In this document: positions 26,840 through 35,881 of the stretch, in pieces
How positions within the stretch are numbered: position 1 is the stretch's first letter
Layout of the letters: every line of letters starts with the position of its first letter
NCBI RefSeq assembly: GCF_003182155.1
Contig: NZ_QGTG01000001.1
Span: forward strand, 788,390 to 852,389
Direction of reading: 5' to 3'
DNA length: 64,000 nt
DNA from: Chitinophaga sp. S165
GTDB lineage: Bacteria; Bacteroidota; Bacteroidia; Chitinophagales; Chitinophagaceae
The notes under the pieces: generated by a model
What the model was told of the DNA's origin: nothing
Database searches by the model: none
What the model saw: the letters and a program-made list of their open reading frames with translations, nothing else
Position numbers and translations under genes: made by a program

Positions 26840-28717
26840 TTAGTTCGCTTTCCACTCATTATCTGTCGGCGTGTAATCCATATACAAGCCGCCATCCAGC
26901 TTTGCTGTGACGATCTTCTTTCCCGCAGGCACAATTACCACTTGCTTATTACCGCTCTTCCACACTGCCGGTGTCTGATGCACTGTTTTGCTTGTGCCAT
27001 CTTCAAAAGTGACCACTACATCGAACGGAATAGCAAAACCACCCACATTGATAACAGACAACTCTGCATTGTTACCCTTTGTCTTCACTCCTGCCAGCTG
27101 CAGATCAATGTAATTATTACTGAAGAACCAGTTATTCCAGAACCAGTTAAGCTCCTGACCGGCGTTGTTATTGAAGGAATTGAAAAAGTCCCACGGAATA
27201 GGATGTTTGCCATTCCAGTCATGCATATAAGCATGCAGACATTTACGGAATGAGTTATCGCCTAACAGGTCTTTCAGGGCCAGATAGGCCAGTGAAGGTT
27301 TTCCATACGCATTATTGCCATAGCCTGCACCACTTACCTGATGGGATTGGGAAATAATAGGCTGATCTTCCTCTCCTGAAGGATCTTTGATATAATATTC
27401 CACCCGGAACATTTTGTAGAACCTGTCAGCTTCTTCTTTGCCCTTTTCTGCAATACCGATCAGGTATTCGAATGTAGTGGCCCAACCTTCGTCCATAAAT
27501 GCATAGCGGGTTTCATTGATCCCCATATAGAACGGGAAATAAGTATGTGCTATCTCATGGTCCTGTACCAGTTGTGCAAAACCGATCTGCTCTCCTACGG
27601 TCGCATCATTGACCATCATCGGGTATTCCATGTCAGCAAAGCCCTGGAAAGCGGTCATGGTAGGAAAAGGATATGCCACACCCGGCCAGTTGCGGGAGAA
27701 CCAGTCCAATGCATAGCGGGAAAAATCCACAGAATGGTGAAAGTCGGTAGCAGTTTCATCATAAGCAGCCTGCACACTGGTACGTCTGCCGGTAGCACTG
27801 TCCACTACCACGCTGGCCGCATCCCATACATAATGGCTGCTTGTACCGAAGGTTACATCCGCTATATGGGAAGCTGTGAATTTCCAGGTGTTCCAGTCTT
27901 TCTGCTGTGTTACCTTTCCACCGTTCATTTCATCTTTACCGGCAATATGGATCAGCTGGTCAGAGGTATAAGATTTCTTCAAACGTTCAGCTATAGCCGG
28001 CTGCAATACTTCCGGTCCGTTCTGCAATACACCGGTACCCCATACCACATAATTCTTTGGCACAGTTACCGCCACATTGTAATCGTTAAAATCACTGTAG
28101 AACTCTACCCTGTCAGAATGTTCGATCTTATCCCAGCCGTTATAATCGTCATATACGGAAATACGCGGATAAGCGTAAGCCAGGAAGAAAGTGGTGCTAT
28201 CGATCCTGCCTTCCCTTCCACTCTGTTTTGACAGCGTATAATGCCAGCTGATGCTCAGATCAACACTGTCTTTTGATACCAGTGGTCGCGGCAGCTTTGC
28301 CGTACCTACTGTAGCCACATCATTGTCAAATGGGACATTCATTCCGCCGATGATCAGCGTATCTATCACCACACCATCTTCTGTCAGGAAATCCTTACTT
28401 ACATACCCGGAACGTGGCGCGTTTACTTTATGCAGATTACAAAGCAGACGGATCACGACCTGTCGTAAAGTATCGGGGCTATTATTGATATATCGTATTT
28501 TTTCCCGGCCATAAACCAGACCGGAAGGCGCGTTTACTTTTAGCTGAATGTCGTAGCGGCCCTTATTTTGCCAGTAATGTGCGCCTGGCAGGCCATTCTT
28601 TGCTCTTGTCCCGTTAGCATAGGCTTTTTTGATGTTCCTGGGCATATACAGCTCCTGGGCAGACACTGAGCCGATGTACCCTAGCGCGAGCATCAGTGTG
28701 ATTGCGATCCTGATCAT
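26840..28717 (-). CDS. M1 family zinc metallopeptidase, secreted
   Basis: 625 residues with a signal peptide (MIRIAITLMLALGYIGSVSAQ). The zinc site is intact: H387, E388 and H391 in DHEIAHTYF, with the third ligand E410 in FMDEGWATTFEY, which is the HExxH-x18-E spacing of M1 aminopeptidases. The exopeptidase motif appears as the variant GFADMEYP rather than GAMEN. The N-terminal 200 residues form the usual beta-saddle. It would trim peptides in the periplasm or at the cell surface. It stands alone with its own -7 box. The substrate range is not visible from sequence. Confidence 0.95.
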   Translation of the reverse strand: MIRIAITLMLALGYIGSVSAQELYMPRNIKKAYANGTRAKNGLPGAHYWQNKGRYDIQLKVNAPSGLVYGREKIRYINNSPDTLRQVVIRLLCNLHKVNAPRSGYVSKDFLTEDGVVIDTLIIGGMNVPFDNDVATVGTAKLPRPLVSKDSVDLSISWHYTLSKQSGREGRIDSTTFFLAYAYPRISVYDDYNGWDKIEHSDRVEFYSDFNDYNVAVTVPKNYVVWGTGVLQNGPEVLQPAIAERLKKSYTSDQLIHIAGKDEMNGGKVTQQKDWNTWKFTASHIADVTFGTSSHYVWDAASVVVDSATGRRTSVQAAYDETATDFHHSVDFSRYALDWFSRNWPGVAYPFPTMTAFQGFADMEYPMMVNDATVGEQIGFAQLVQDHEIAHTYFPFYMGINETRYAFMDEGWATTFEYLIGIAEKGKEEADRFYKMFRVEYYIKDPSGEEDQPIISQSHQVSGAGYGNNAYGKPSLAYLALKDLLGDNSFRKCLHAYMHDWNGKHPIPWDFFNSFNNNAGQELNWFWNNWFFSNNYIDLQLAGVKTKGNNAELSVINVGGFAIPFDVVVTFEDGTSKTVHQTPAVWKSGNKQVVIVPAGKKIVTAKLDGGLYMDYTPTDNEWKAN

Positions 28718-28739
28718 AAGATGTGTTTAGATATTGCGG

Positions 28740-28747
28740 CAAATATA
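28740..28747 (-). promoter_or_regulatory. -7 box TATATTTG for the M1 peptidase gene
   Basis: Minus-strand TATATTTG, an exact TAnnTTTG match 22 bases upstream of the start codon, predicting a leader of roughly 15 nt. Confidence 0.5.
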
Positions 28748-28806
28748 CTGTCCCCTTGAATTAGTAGTATGAAAGTAGGCATAATGATTGTACCGCTTAT
28801 CATAAA

Positions 28807-29052
28807 ATGTCATATATGAATACATTCACCATTGACCACGATACTAAACAGATCACTGTAGAACAGACCGGCCAGCGCCACTTTAATGTTAAGTTGCCCG
28901 GAAGGACCATGGTACTGGTGCTAAAGCAGGATAATGAGGGCGCCAATCACTGGTTTGAAGACGGAAGCGATAATGAGACTGAAGAAACAAAAGAAATCGG
29001 ATTGGCCATCGATAATTATCTGGCGAAAGATGATTCACTTTCTGATGACTGA
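28807..29052 (+). CDS. small acidic hypothetical protein
   Basis: 81 residues, not recognised. The first half alternates polar and hydrophobic residues in a beta pattern (FTIDHDTKQITVEQTGQRHF); the second half is acidic (EDGSDNETEETKE) and ends in DDSLSDD. An in-frame ATG at codon 4 could also be the start. A strong hairpin terminator follows 18 bases after the stop, which supports a real transcript. No signal peptide. Confidence 0.65.
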   Translation: MSYMNTFTIDHDTKQITVEQTGQRHFNVKLPGRTMVLVLKQDNEGANHWFEDGSDNETEETKEIGLAIDNYLAKDDSLSDD

Positions 29053-29070
29053 TCTATAATACTACAAACG

Positions 29071-29110
29071 CCCGCATAAAGCAGATAGCCTTATGCGGGT
29101 TGTTTATTTA
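29071..29110 (+). terminator. rho-independent terminator
   Basis: CCCGCATAA (29071-29079) pairs perfectly with TTATGCGGG (29091-29099), followed by a T-rich run TTGTTTATTT. It ends the small acidic gene and isolates the ECF sigma gene downstream. Confidence 0.8.
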
Positions 29111-29187
29111 CTGGATCTCAGCAGTTTGCAACACTGCCCGGACAACTGCTCACAATTATTTAATATAAAAATTCCCCGAAGCCCTAG

Positions 29188-29195
29188 TACTTTTG
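29188..29195 (+). promoter_or_regulatory. -7 box TACTTTTG for the ECF sigma gene
   Basis: Exact TAnnTTTG match 24 bases upstream of the ATG at 29220. It suggests the sigma factor gene itself is read by the housekeeping polymerase. Confidence 0.45.
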
Positions 29196-29219
29196 AGCAC
29201 CGTAAACAAATGCTGCTCT

Positions 29220-29789
29220 ATGTCAGGCCAATTAAGTGAATGGGGGGAAATTGAATTGTTCCGGCAATTCCAGCAGGGCCATGCTGCAGCGTTTGAAGAA
29301 ATCTACAGACGATTTTCTGCTGTTCTTTACCAGCACGCATTCAAAATGCTGGATAATGAAGCAGACGCACAGGATATCATACAGGATGTTTTTGCGAACC
29401 TGTGGACAAAAAGAGCGGAGCTTAACATCCCCGAGTCACCCGCCGCCTATCTTTATGTGAGCACGCGTAATAAAGTGCTGAATGTTATATCTGGTAAACG
29501 CTCCTACCAACACCACCTCGATCATTTAAAACAATTCATTTCCGATACCGACAGCAGCACCATCGAGCAGCTCAACGAAAGAGAATTGCTTCTCTGCATT
29601 GAAAAGGAAGTACAACAACTACCGGCCAAAATGCGGGAAGTGTTTGAACTAAGCCGCAAGGCCACCCTATCTCATAGGGAGATTGCACAACAGCTGGAAC
29701 TATCCCCCGAAACTGTGAAAAAACAGGTCAGTAACGCCGTACGCATATTGAAGCATAAACTTGTACACTTCATTTTCTTCCTTTTCTAA
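29220..29789 (+). CDS. ECF sigma-70 factor (FecI-like)
   Basis: 189 residues from the ATG at 29220; the frame extends upstream only to a TTG that lies inside the -7 box. Region 2 is visible as FEEIYRRFSAVLYQHAFKML with DIIQDVFANLWTKR. Region 4 is visible as LPAKMREVFELSRKATLSHR with EIAQQLELSPETVKKQV. It is the family that directs transcription of SusCD loci in Bacteroidota when released by a FecR partner. The FecR gene follows at 29900 and SusC at 30966, forming the standard signalling set. The C-terminus is hydrophobic (VHFIFFLF), as is common in these factors. Confidence 0.95.
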   Translation: MSGQLSEWGEIELFRQFQQGHAAAFEEIYRRFSAVLYQHAFKMLDNEADAQDIIQDVFANLWTKRAELNIPESPAAYLYVSTRNKVLNVISGKRSYQHHLDHLKQFISDTDSSTIEQLNERELLLCIEKEVQQLPAKMREVFELSRKATLSHREIAQQLELSPETVKKQVSNAVRILKHKLVHFIFFLF

Positions 29790-29899
29790 GACTTTGTCTC
29801 TCCCCTTTTTCTCTTAACATTTAGATAATATAGCCATCTACTCCCACCGCTTTTTTCAACTGTCTTATATATGTACGCATGCGAAAGTGCGGCGCCTAT

Positions 29900-30838
29900 A
29901 TGGACAAACAGGAGATCAATAAACTACTGCAACGATACGTAACAGGTGAATGCACTGCTGATGAAAAGCGGCTCATCGAGGCATGGTATAAACTACGAAG
30001 TGAAAACAGTACTGCCGATATATCCGGTCTGGACATCGCTGCTGCGCAAGAACAGATCTGGGCGAATCTGCAACAGACGCCGGTACGGGAAATAAGCTAC
30101 AAATGGCGGATAGCAGCCGCTATTATAATACTGATCTGTACAGGATACCTGTTATATGCATTGCTCAATGGTACCCGTACCTCCTGGAAAGAAGTATATG
30201 CCGGTCAGCATAAACCTTATCATCTCACCCTGCCTGATGGTTCAGATATCTGGCTAAATGCTGGTAGCCGTTTACGTTACCCCGCACAATTCAAAGACAA
30301 TGAGCGGCGGATAATGTTACTGACAGGGGAAGCGCGTGTACACGCTGCAGAAGATCCGCAGCACCCTTTCATTATCATAGCAGGCGGCCTGCAGACACGT
30401 GTATTAGGGACGGTTTTTAATGTGCGTTCTTACAACGAACTACCATTTGTACAGGTAACTGTACAGGAAGGAAAAGTGGCAGTGTCACGGGATAATTATG
30501 AAGATAAAACCAATGTGCTGCTGCTTCCAAATGAAAGGGCAACGCTCTATACCGATAAGTTTAATATTGTTAAAGATACAGTGGACGCAGCTGCCATCAG
30601 CGGATGGACAACAGACCAGTTGCTCTTTAATAACGAACGGCTGGACATGATCGCTATTTTGCTGGCGCATAAGTATGACGTCAGGATCTCCTTTGCCGAC
30701 AGTACGTTACCGTCCTACAAGGTAACGGCCGGATTTGCTGCAACAGACACGATAAAAGAAGTATTGGAGGCATTAAGCCTGGCGAATAATCTGACCTACA
30801 GGATACAGGGCAACAATATCATGTTCAATAAACAATAA
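29900..30838 (+). CDS. FecR family anti-sigma factor
   Basis: 312 residues from the ATG at 29900 (MDKQEINKLLQRYVTGECTA); an ATG seven codons upstream is possible but less like the family. A cytoplasmic anti-sigma domain (about 1-75) is followed by one membrane helix (WRIAAAIIILICTGYLLYAL). The periplasmic FecR domain follows (WKEVYAGQHKPYHLTLPDGS, GEARVHAAEDPQHPFIIIAG) and then a DUF4974/STN-like C-terminal domain (LDMIAILLAHKYDVRISFAD). It holds the ECF sigma factor until the partner SusC signals substrate binding through its STN domain. Confidence 0.95.
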   Translation: MDKQEINKLLQRYVTGECTADEKRLIEAWYKLRSENSTADISGLDIAAAQEQIWANLQQTPVREISYKWRIAAAIIILICTGYLLYALLNGTRTSWKEVYAGQHKPYHLTLPDGSDIWLNAGSRLRYPAQFKDNERRIMLLTGEARVHAAEDPQHPFIIIAGGLQTRVLGTVFNVRSYNELPFVQVTVQEGKVAVSRDNYEDKTNVLLLPNERATLYTDKFNIVKDTVDAAAISGWTTDQLLFNNERLDMIAILLAHKYDVRISFADSTLPSYKVTAGFAATDTIKEVLEALSLANNLTYRIQGNNIMFNKQ

Positions 30839-30846
30839 ATATAAAA

Positions 30847-30919
30847 ACCGGTAACAGGTCGCTACCGGTCGGCCGGGAAACATCAATCAGTAACTGCAAT
30901 CACATATTGATCTTCCCGG
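30847..30919 (+). promoter_or_regulatory. two hairpins between fecR and susC
   Basis: Hairpin 1: ACCGGTA (30847-30853) with TACCGGT (30863-30869). Hairpin 2: CCGGGAAACATCAAT (30873-30887) with ATTGATCTTCCCGG (30906-30919), one bulged base. No U-tract follows, so they look more like an mRNA processing or stability barrier, or part of the SusC leader, than a terminator. Confidence 0.55.
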
Positions 30920-30965
30920 TTTGATTTCATCATGATTTAATCAAAATTAAAACCAGCGCAAAGGT

Positions 30966-33900
30966 ATGAAAATTTGTACCAGTAGTGTCATGTCTGTTAT
31001 TCAACGGCATGTAAAGGCAGGCTATTGCCTGATCATTCCTGTACTGCTGGCCGCACAGCTCACCGCTACCGGCCATCAGCAGACGTCGTCCGACCCTGTT
31101 TTAAAGGAGACGATCGACTGTTCCATCGACCGTAAAACGCTGAAGGAAGCTTTTACACTCGTTCAGAAAAAGAGCGGCTACATGTTCATTTACAATGAAA
31201 AGCTCCTCTCCCCTTACACCTCTGTAAGCATTGACGCACATCATCAGTCGGTGACCGATATCATTGCAGGTCTGCTGCGCAACCTGCCACTGACCTACCG
31301 TATCCAGAACGGAAAGGTGATCATCATGGAAAAAGCCGGGGCTAAACGTCCGCAGGCCATCAATGATGCTGCCGCAGCAAATGATGACAAGATCAAGGGA
31401 AAGGTGACCGACGAAAATGGCGCTCCGCTTCCGGGTGTGACTATCATGGTTAAAGGCCGTAATAAAGGCGCTATTTCTGATGGTGATGGTAACTTCATCC
31501 TGACTGCCGCCAATGATGAAACATTGCTCTTTTCTATATCCGGTTACAAGAACAAAGAAATGTCCGTACAGTCAAACATGCAGGTAACACTCGCTTCTGA
31601 TATCCGCGGACTGAATGAGATGGTTGTAGTAGGCTATGGAGCTCAGAAAAAGAGGGATGTAACCGGTGCTGTATCATCTGTAAAGAGCAAGGATATTGCG
31701 GAGCAACCTGTATCCAATCCTATCGAAGCGTTAAAAGGAAAAGTGGCAGGCCTCGACATCGCCAACTCCGGTAATGAGCCTGGAGCAAGCGCGAATATCA
31801 CGCTACGTGGCCAGCGTTCCATCACAGCCGGTAACACTCCGCTGATCGTACTGGATGGTATTCCGCTGGCGGCTACCGATGGAAAGACCCCTCCCAGCCT
31901 GAACGAGATCAACCCCAACGATATTCAAAGCATTGAGGTGCTGAAAGATGCCTCCTCTACTGCTATTTATGGCTCCAGGGCAGCCAATGGCGTTATCCTC
32001 ATCACCACTAAGAAAGGCGCTGCCGGTCAAACGAACGTGTCTTACAGCGGTTATTATGGTACTACATCCATTACCCGTAAGCTCGACGTAATGGACGGCG
32101 CTCAGTTTGCCCAACTGAGAAGAGAGGCTGCCAGGACTAACAGTCCTGATAACCAGTATCCTCCCGATGCTGCCCTCTTTGATGATATTGCCCTGAAATC
32201 ACTGGCTACAGGCCGTTCTACGGACTGGCAGGACCTGGTATACCATTCTGGCACTAAACAGAATCACCAGGTCTCTGTAACCGGTGGCAAGGAGCATACA
32301 CAATTTGCAATTTCCTTCAATTACTATAAGGAAAAAGGTGTGGTAGATAAGTCTGACTTTACCCGTGGTTCTGTACGTATCAACGTAGACCACCAGGTGA
32401 ACAGCCGTCTGCGTATGGGTGTTTATTCCTTCCTGACCCGTTCGGGAGAGAACCAGGTAAGCAATGATGTTTTTGACAACATGCTCCGCACCAGCCCACT
32501 GGGTATTCCGTACGATAGTCTGGGTAATCTTTTGTTCCGTCCTACCAACGATGAAGGCCAGCGTGTCAATCCACTGCTGGATATTAAGAACTATACCAAC
32601 CAGACTTACAAGACCCGTATTTTCAGCAGTCTTTACGGAGAATGGGACATTGCCAAAGGACTCAGCTACCGCCTCAACGTAGGCCCGGAAATAGAAAACA
32701 CCCGCAATGGCGCTTTCGCCGGCAGTCAGACCACTACCAACCAGGGTGGTACACCAGCAGCAAGCGTAGCTAACAAAGAACTGGTATCTATCACTATCGA
32801 GAACATCCTGAAGTATGACCGCAAGTTTGGAAAAGACCACCATCTGAATGTCACCTTCTTACAGAGTTCACAGCAGATGGAGATCAACACTTCAAGCACT
32901 ACAGCGAATCAGCTGCCATATGAATCACAGAGCTATCACAATATAGGTACCGCAGGTCAGGTACTGAGCATTGTGAGCGATTACCAGAAAAGCCTGCTGC
33001 TGTCTTATATGGGCCGTATCAATTACGACTTTAAAGAACGTTACCTCCTCACACTGACTGCACGCCGCGATGGTTCTTCCGTATTTGCCCAGGGGCATAA
33101 ATGGGAATCCTTCCCTTCTGCAGCGCTGGGATGGCGTATTGATGCAGAACCGTTCATGCAGGGTGTAACTAAACTTACTGCGCTGAAACTACGCGCCAGC
33201 TATGGTAAAACAGGTAACAACGGTATTCCTCCATACGGCACCTTCAGCATCCTGACCCCTAGTCCATATGCCTTCGGCAGTACCGGTTCCAGTGGTTTCA
33301 TCCCGGCAACCATCTCCAACCCGAACCTGAAATGGGAAACTACAAAGGAATTTAACGTAGGTCTGGACTTCGGCCTCTTCAAAGACAGGATCAGCGGCGC
33401 TATTGAGCACTATATTTCCAATACCGACAACCTGTTGCTGACCCGTGGTATTCCCGGCAGCACCGGATATACCAAAGTGCTCCAGAACATAGGCGCTACA
33501 CGTAACGTGGGTTGGGAAGTGACCCTCTCTACCGTGAACCTGCAAACGAAGAGCGGCTTCCAATGGAGAACAGACTTCAGTTTCTCTACTAACAGGAACA
33601 GGATCACCAAACTGTATGGAGACGGCAAAGACGATATCGGTAACAGCTGGTTCATTGGACAGCCGATAGGATCTATCTACAGCTACCGCAAAATCGGCAT
33701 CTGGCAGACCAGCGAAGCCGCAGAAGCAGCTACCTATGGATATAAACCGGGGATGATCAAACTCCAGGACATCAACAACGATAAAAAGCTCAATGACCAG
33801 GACCGTGCTATATTGGGTAATACAACACCATCCTGGTTCGGAGGAATCACGAACCGTTTTTCTTACAAGGGACTTGAGCTTTCAACTGTTGTTAACGTCA

Positions 33901-34295
33901 GACAACATTACCTGATCACTTCCCAGTTCTATAACAACAATAACCGTCTGGCAGGCCGTTACAATAACCTGGATGTAAACTACTGGACACCGGAACATGC
34001 CACTAACGACAATCCTCGTCCGGACCAGAACCAGGAAAGTGTATTCATGGGTAATACCCTGTCTTATAAGGACGCCAGTTTTGTGCGTATCAAGAACCTG
34101 GCCCTTAGTTATTCCCTGCCGGCAAGCCTGCTGCGCCCTACAGGTATTAAAAGCCTGCGTGTGAACATCAGCGCGGAAAATCCATTCACATTCACTTCAT
34201 ATAAAGGACAGGACCCTGAGTTTGAATCCGACGGTACACGCGCAATGTACCCTATGGTGAAAATGTATGCGGTAGGACTGAATGCATCCTTTTAA
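30966..34295 (+). CDS. SusC/RagA-type TonB-dependent transporter with STN signalling domain
   Basis: 1109 residues. After a signal region (YCLIIPVLLAAQLTATG) comes an STN domain (about 55-118; LKEAFTLVQKKSGYMFIYNE), which contacts FecR. A carboxypeptidase-regulatory-like domain follows (about 143-210; GKVTDENGAPLPGVTIMVKG). The plug comes next (EMVVVGYGAQKKRDVTGAVS, IEVLKDASSTAIYGSRAANG), then the large barrel ending MVKMYAVGLNASF. SusC carries oligomers captured by SusD across the outer membrane with TonB energy. The STN domain ties this copy to the upstream sigma/FecR pair. The adjacent glycerophosphodiesterase hints at a glycerophosphate-containing substrate. Confidence 0.96.
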   Translation: MKICTSSVMSVIQRHVKAGYCLIIPVLLAAQLTATGHQQTSSDPVLKETIDCSIDRKTLKEAFTLVQKKSGYMFIYNEKLLSPYTSVSIDAHHQSVTDIIAGLLRNLPLTYRIQNGKVIIMEKAGAKRPQAINDAAAANDDKIKGKVTDENGAPLPGVTIMVKGRNKGAISDGDGNFILTAANDETLLFSISGYKNKEMSVQSNMQVTLASDIRGLNEMVVVGYGAQKKRDVTGAVSSVKSKDIAEQPVSNPIEALKGKVAGLDIANSGNEPGASANITLRGQRSITAGNTPLIVLDGIPLAATDGKTPPSLNEINPNDIQSIEVLKDASSTAIYGSRAANGVILITTKKGAAGQTNVSYSGYYGTTSITRKLDVMDGAQFAQLRREAARTNSPDNQYPPDAALFDDIALKSLATGRSTDWQDLVYHSGTKQNHQVSVTGGKEHTQFAISFNYYKEKGVVDKSDFTRGSVRINVDHQVNSRLRMGVYSFLTRSGENQVSNDVFDNMLRTSPLGIPYDSLGNLLFRPTNDEGQRVNPLLDIKNYTNQTYKTRIFSSLYGEWDIAKGLSYRLNVGPEIENTRNGAFAGSQTTTNQGGTPAASVANKELVSITIENILKYDRKFGKDHHLNVTFLQSSQQMEINTSSTTANQLPYESQSYHNIGTAGQVLSIVSDYQKSLLLSYMGRINYDFKERYLLTLTARRDGSSVFAQGHKWESFPSAALGWRIDAEPFMQGVTKLTALKLRASYGKTGNNGIPPYGTFSILTPSPYAFGSTGSSGFIPATISNPNLKWETTKEFNVGLDFGLFKDRISGAIEHYISNTDNLLLTRGIPGSTGYTKVLQNIGATRNVGWEVTLSTVNLQTKSGFQWRTDFSFSTNRNRITKLYGDGKDDIGNSWFIGQPIGSIYSYRKIGIWQTSEAAEAATYGYKPGMIKLQDINNDKKLNDQDRAILGNTTPSWFGGITNRFSYKGLELSTVVNVRQHYLITSQFYNNNNRLAGRYNNLDVNYWTPEHATNDNPRPDQNQESVFMGNTLSYKDASFVRIKNLALSYSLPASLLRPTGIKSLRVNISAENPFTFTSYKGQDPEFESDGTRAMYPMVKMYAVGLNASF

Positions 34296-34314
34296 TCTTT
34301 AAAACACTCAGATC

Positions 34315-35853
34315 ATGATCATAAGCAAAAAGTTGAACATATCGGCAGTGCTGCTACTGGGAGCGCTTGGCTTCAGCTCATGCAGCCTGGACGAAAAAGA
34401 TCTATACAAACCTGTTCCGGAAGCCATCTTCAGTAATGCTACAGGTATTGGTAACGGCGTTAGCGGCGTATATAGTACCCTGCGCAGGTTGTATGGTTCA
34501 GAGCCAGGTTTTACCGTAACTGAAATGGGAACAGATATTTTCCAGCATGGCAAGGACGGCAGCTTCAAATTTATGGACGATTATTCGACCGCCTTCAATC
34601 CTCAAAACAGCTATCTCACGAGTATCTGGAACAACTGTTATATAGGCATAAATACAGCTAACACTGTTCTGGACAAGATAGACGCCGTGTCTATGGACCC
34701 GGCCCTGAAAACGCGCTATAAAGCCGAAGTACGCTTCCTGCGGGCCAATTACTATTACTGGCTGACCACACAATTCGGAGATGTGGTGTATACAGATCAT
34801 GAAACCAAAGGCGTGGTAACAGACGCCCAAAGGGTATCTAAAGATACCATCTGGAGAAAGATGCAGGAGGACACAAAGTTCGCCGCAGATAACCTGGGCT
34901 GGACGACCAACGAGTATGGGCGTGTAACGAAAGGGGCAGCACTACATCAGCTGGCAAAGATCGCCTTGCTGATGAAAGACTATAAAGGCGCATCTGATGC
35001 TGCACTGGAGCTGATCAACAATGGGCCGTTCAAACTGCAATCTACTTACGCAGCAGTATTCGACTATTCTAACCAACAGAACAGTGAGATCGTTTTTGCT
35101 ACGCAGTATCTCAACAACGCCTTGTACAACGGGCCAGGCAATAGCGGCCACGCGTTCTTTACGCCAGCCTATGACCAGTTCGGCCTGACCAGGGACCTTA
35201 ACCAGGGAGGCAGACCATACACCCGTTTCCGCCCTACGGCTTTCTTCAGGAACCTGTTTGAGGCCAATGACAGCCGCTTTGACGTCACCTTCCGTTATAC
35301 ATGGTTCTATAACAATGCGGCCACCACACCGGCAGGTAAGAAAGTGGGAGATACCGTAGTATGGACGATCAGTCCGGGTGTTACTTCCAATGTCGCGCCT
35401 AACACTGATAACATGCACTGGGCTATCAAAAAGCATGACGATCCTACCCGTTCCAGTCCGCAGGACCTCTCCGGCTTCCGGGACTTCTTTGTGTACCGTC
35501 TCTCTGAAACCTATCTGATAGCAGCTGAAGCACTGATGATGCAACAGAAGAGCGATGAAGGTGTGATCTGGCTGAACAAAGTAAGAGACAGAGCAGCGAA
35601 ACCAGGAACTACCCTTACACAGCTGACGGCCGCACAACTAACGGTAGACGCGATACTGGATGAACGTGCACGTGAACTCGGCGGCGAAGAAGACCGCTGG
35701 CAGGAACTGACACGTACCGGTAAACTGGTGGAAAGAGCGTCGAAGTACAATCCGAATGCGGCGAAGATCCAGGCACATCATGTCCTGCGGCCTATTCCAC
35801 AGGAACAGATAGACCTTTCTACCAATAAGTTCCAACAGAATGACGGTTATTAA
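34315..35853 (+). CDS. SusD/RagB-type surface lipoprotein
   Basis: 512 residues. It is a lipoprotein with lipidation at C23 (GALGFSSC). SusD features include YSTLRRLYGSEPGF, the helical repeat region with AEVRFLRANYYYWLTTQFGD, and the C-terminal DERARELGGEEDRWQELTRT with LRPIPQEQIDL. It forms the lid over SusC and binds the incoming ligand at the cell surface. It starts 19 bases after susC and is followed 28 bases later by the phosphodiesterase gene, so all three are probably one transcript. Confidence 0.96.
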   Translation: MIISKKLNISAVLLLGALGFSSCSLDEKDLYKPVPEAIFSNATGIGNGVSGVYSTLRRLYGSEPGFTVTEMGTDIFQHGKDGSFKFMDDYSTAFNPQNSYLTSIWNNCYIGINTANTVLDKIDAVSMDPALKTRYKAEVRFLRANYYYWLTTQFGDVVYTDHETKGVVTDAQRVSKDTIWRKMQEDTKFAADNLGWTTNEYGRVTKGAALHQLAKIALLMKDYKGASDAALELINNGPFKLQSTYAAVFDYSNQQNSEIVFATQYLNNALYNGPGNSGHAFFTPAYDQFGLTRDLNQGGRPYTRFRPTAFFRNLFEANDSRFDVTFRYTWFYNNAATTPAGKKVGDTVVWTISPGVTSNVAPNTDNMHWAIKKHDDPTRSSPQDLSGFRDFFVYRLSETYLIAAEALMMQQKSDEGVIWLNKVRDRAAKPGTTLTQLTAAQLTVDAILDERARELGGEEDRWQELTRTGKLVERASKYNPNAAKIQAHHVLRPIPQEQIDLSTNKFQQNDGY

Positions 35854-35881
35854 TACAAAACATTAAAAGCAACAGAAACAT

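Noticed and set aside
27545..28231. Plus-strand open frame of 228 codons opposite the M1 peptidase
   Set aside because: Antisense to an intact zinc peptidase; no signal, motif or promoter supports it.
29193..29219. Upstream TTG start for the ECF sigma gene
   Set aside because: The TTG lies within the -7 promoter box, so it cannot be in the transcript; the ATG at 29220 fits the family.
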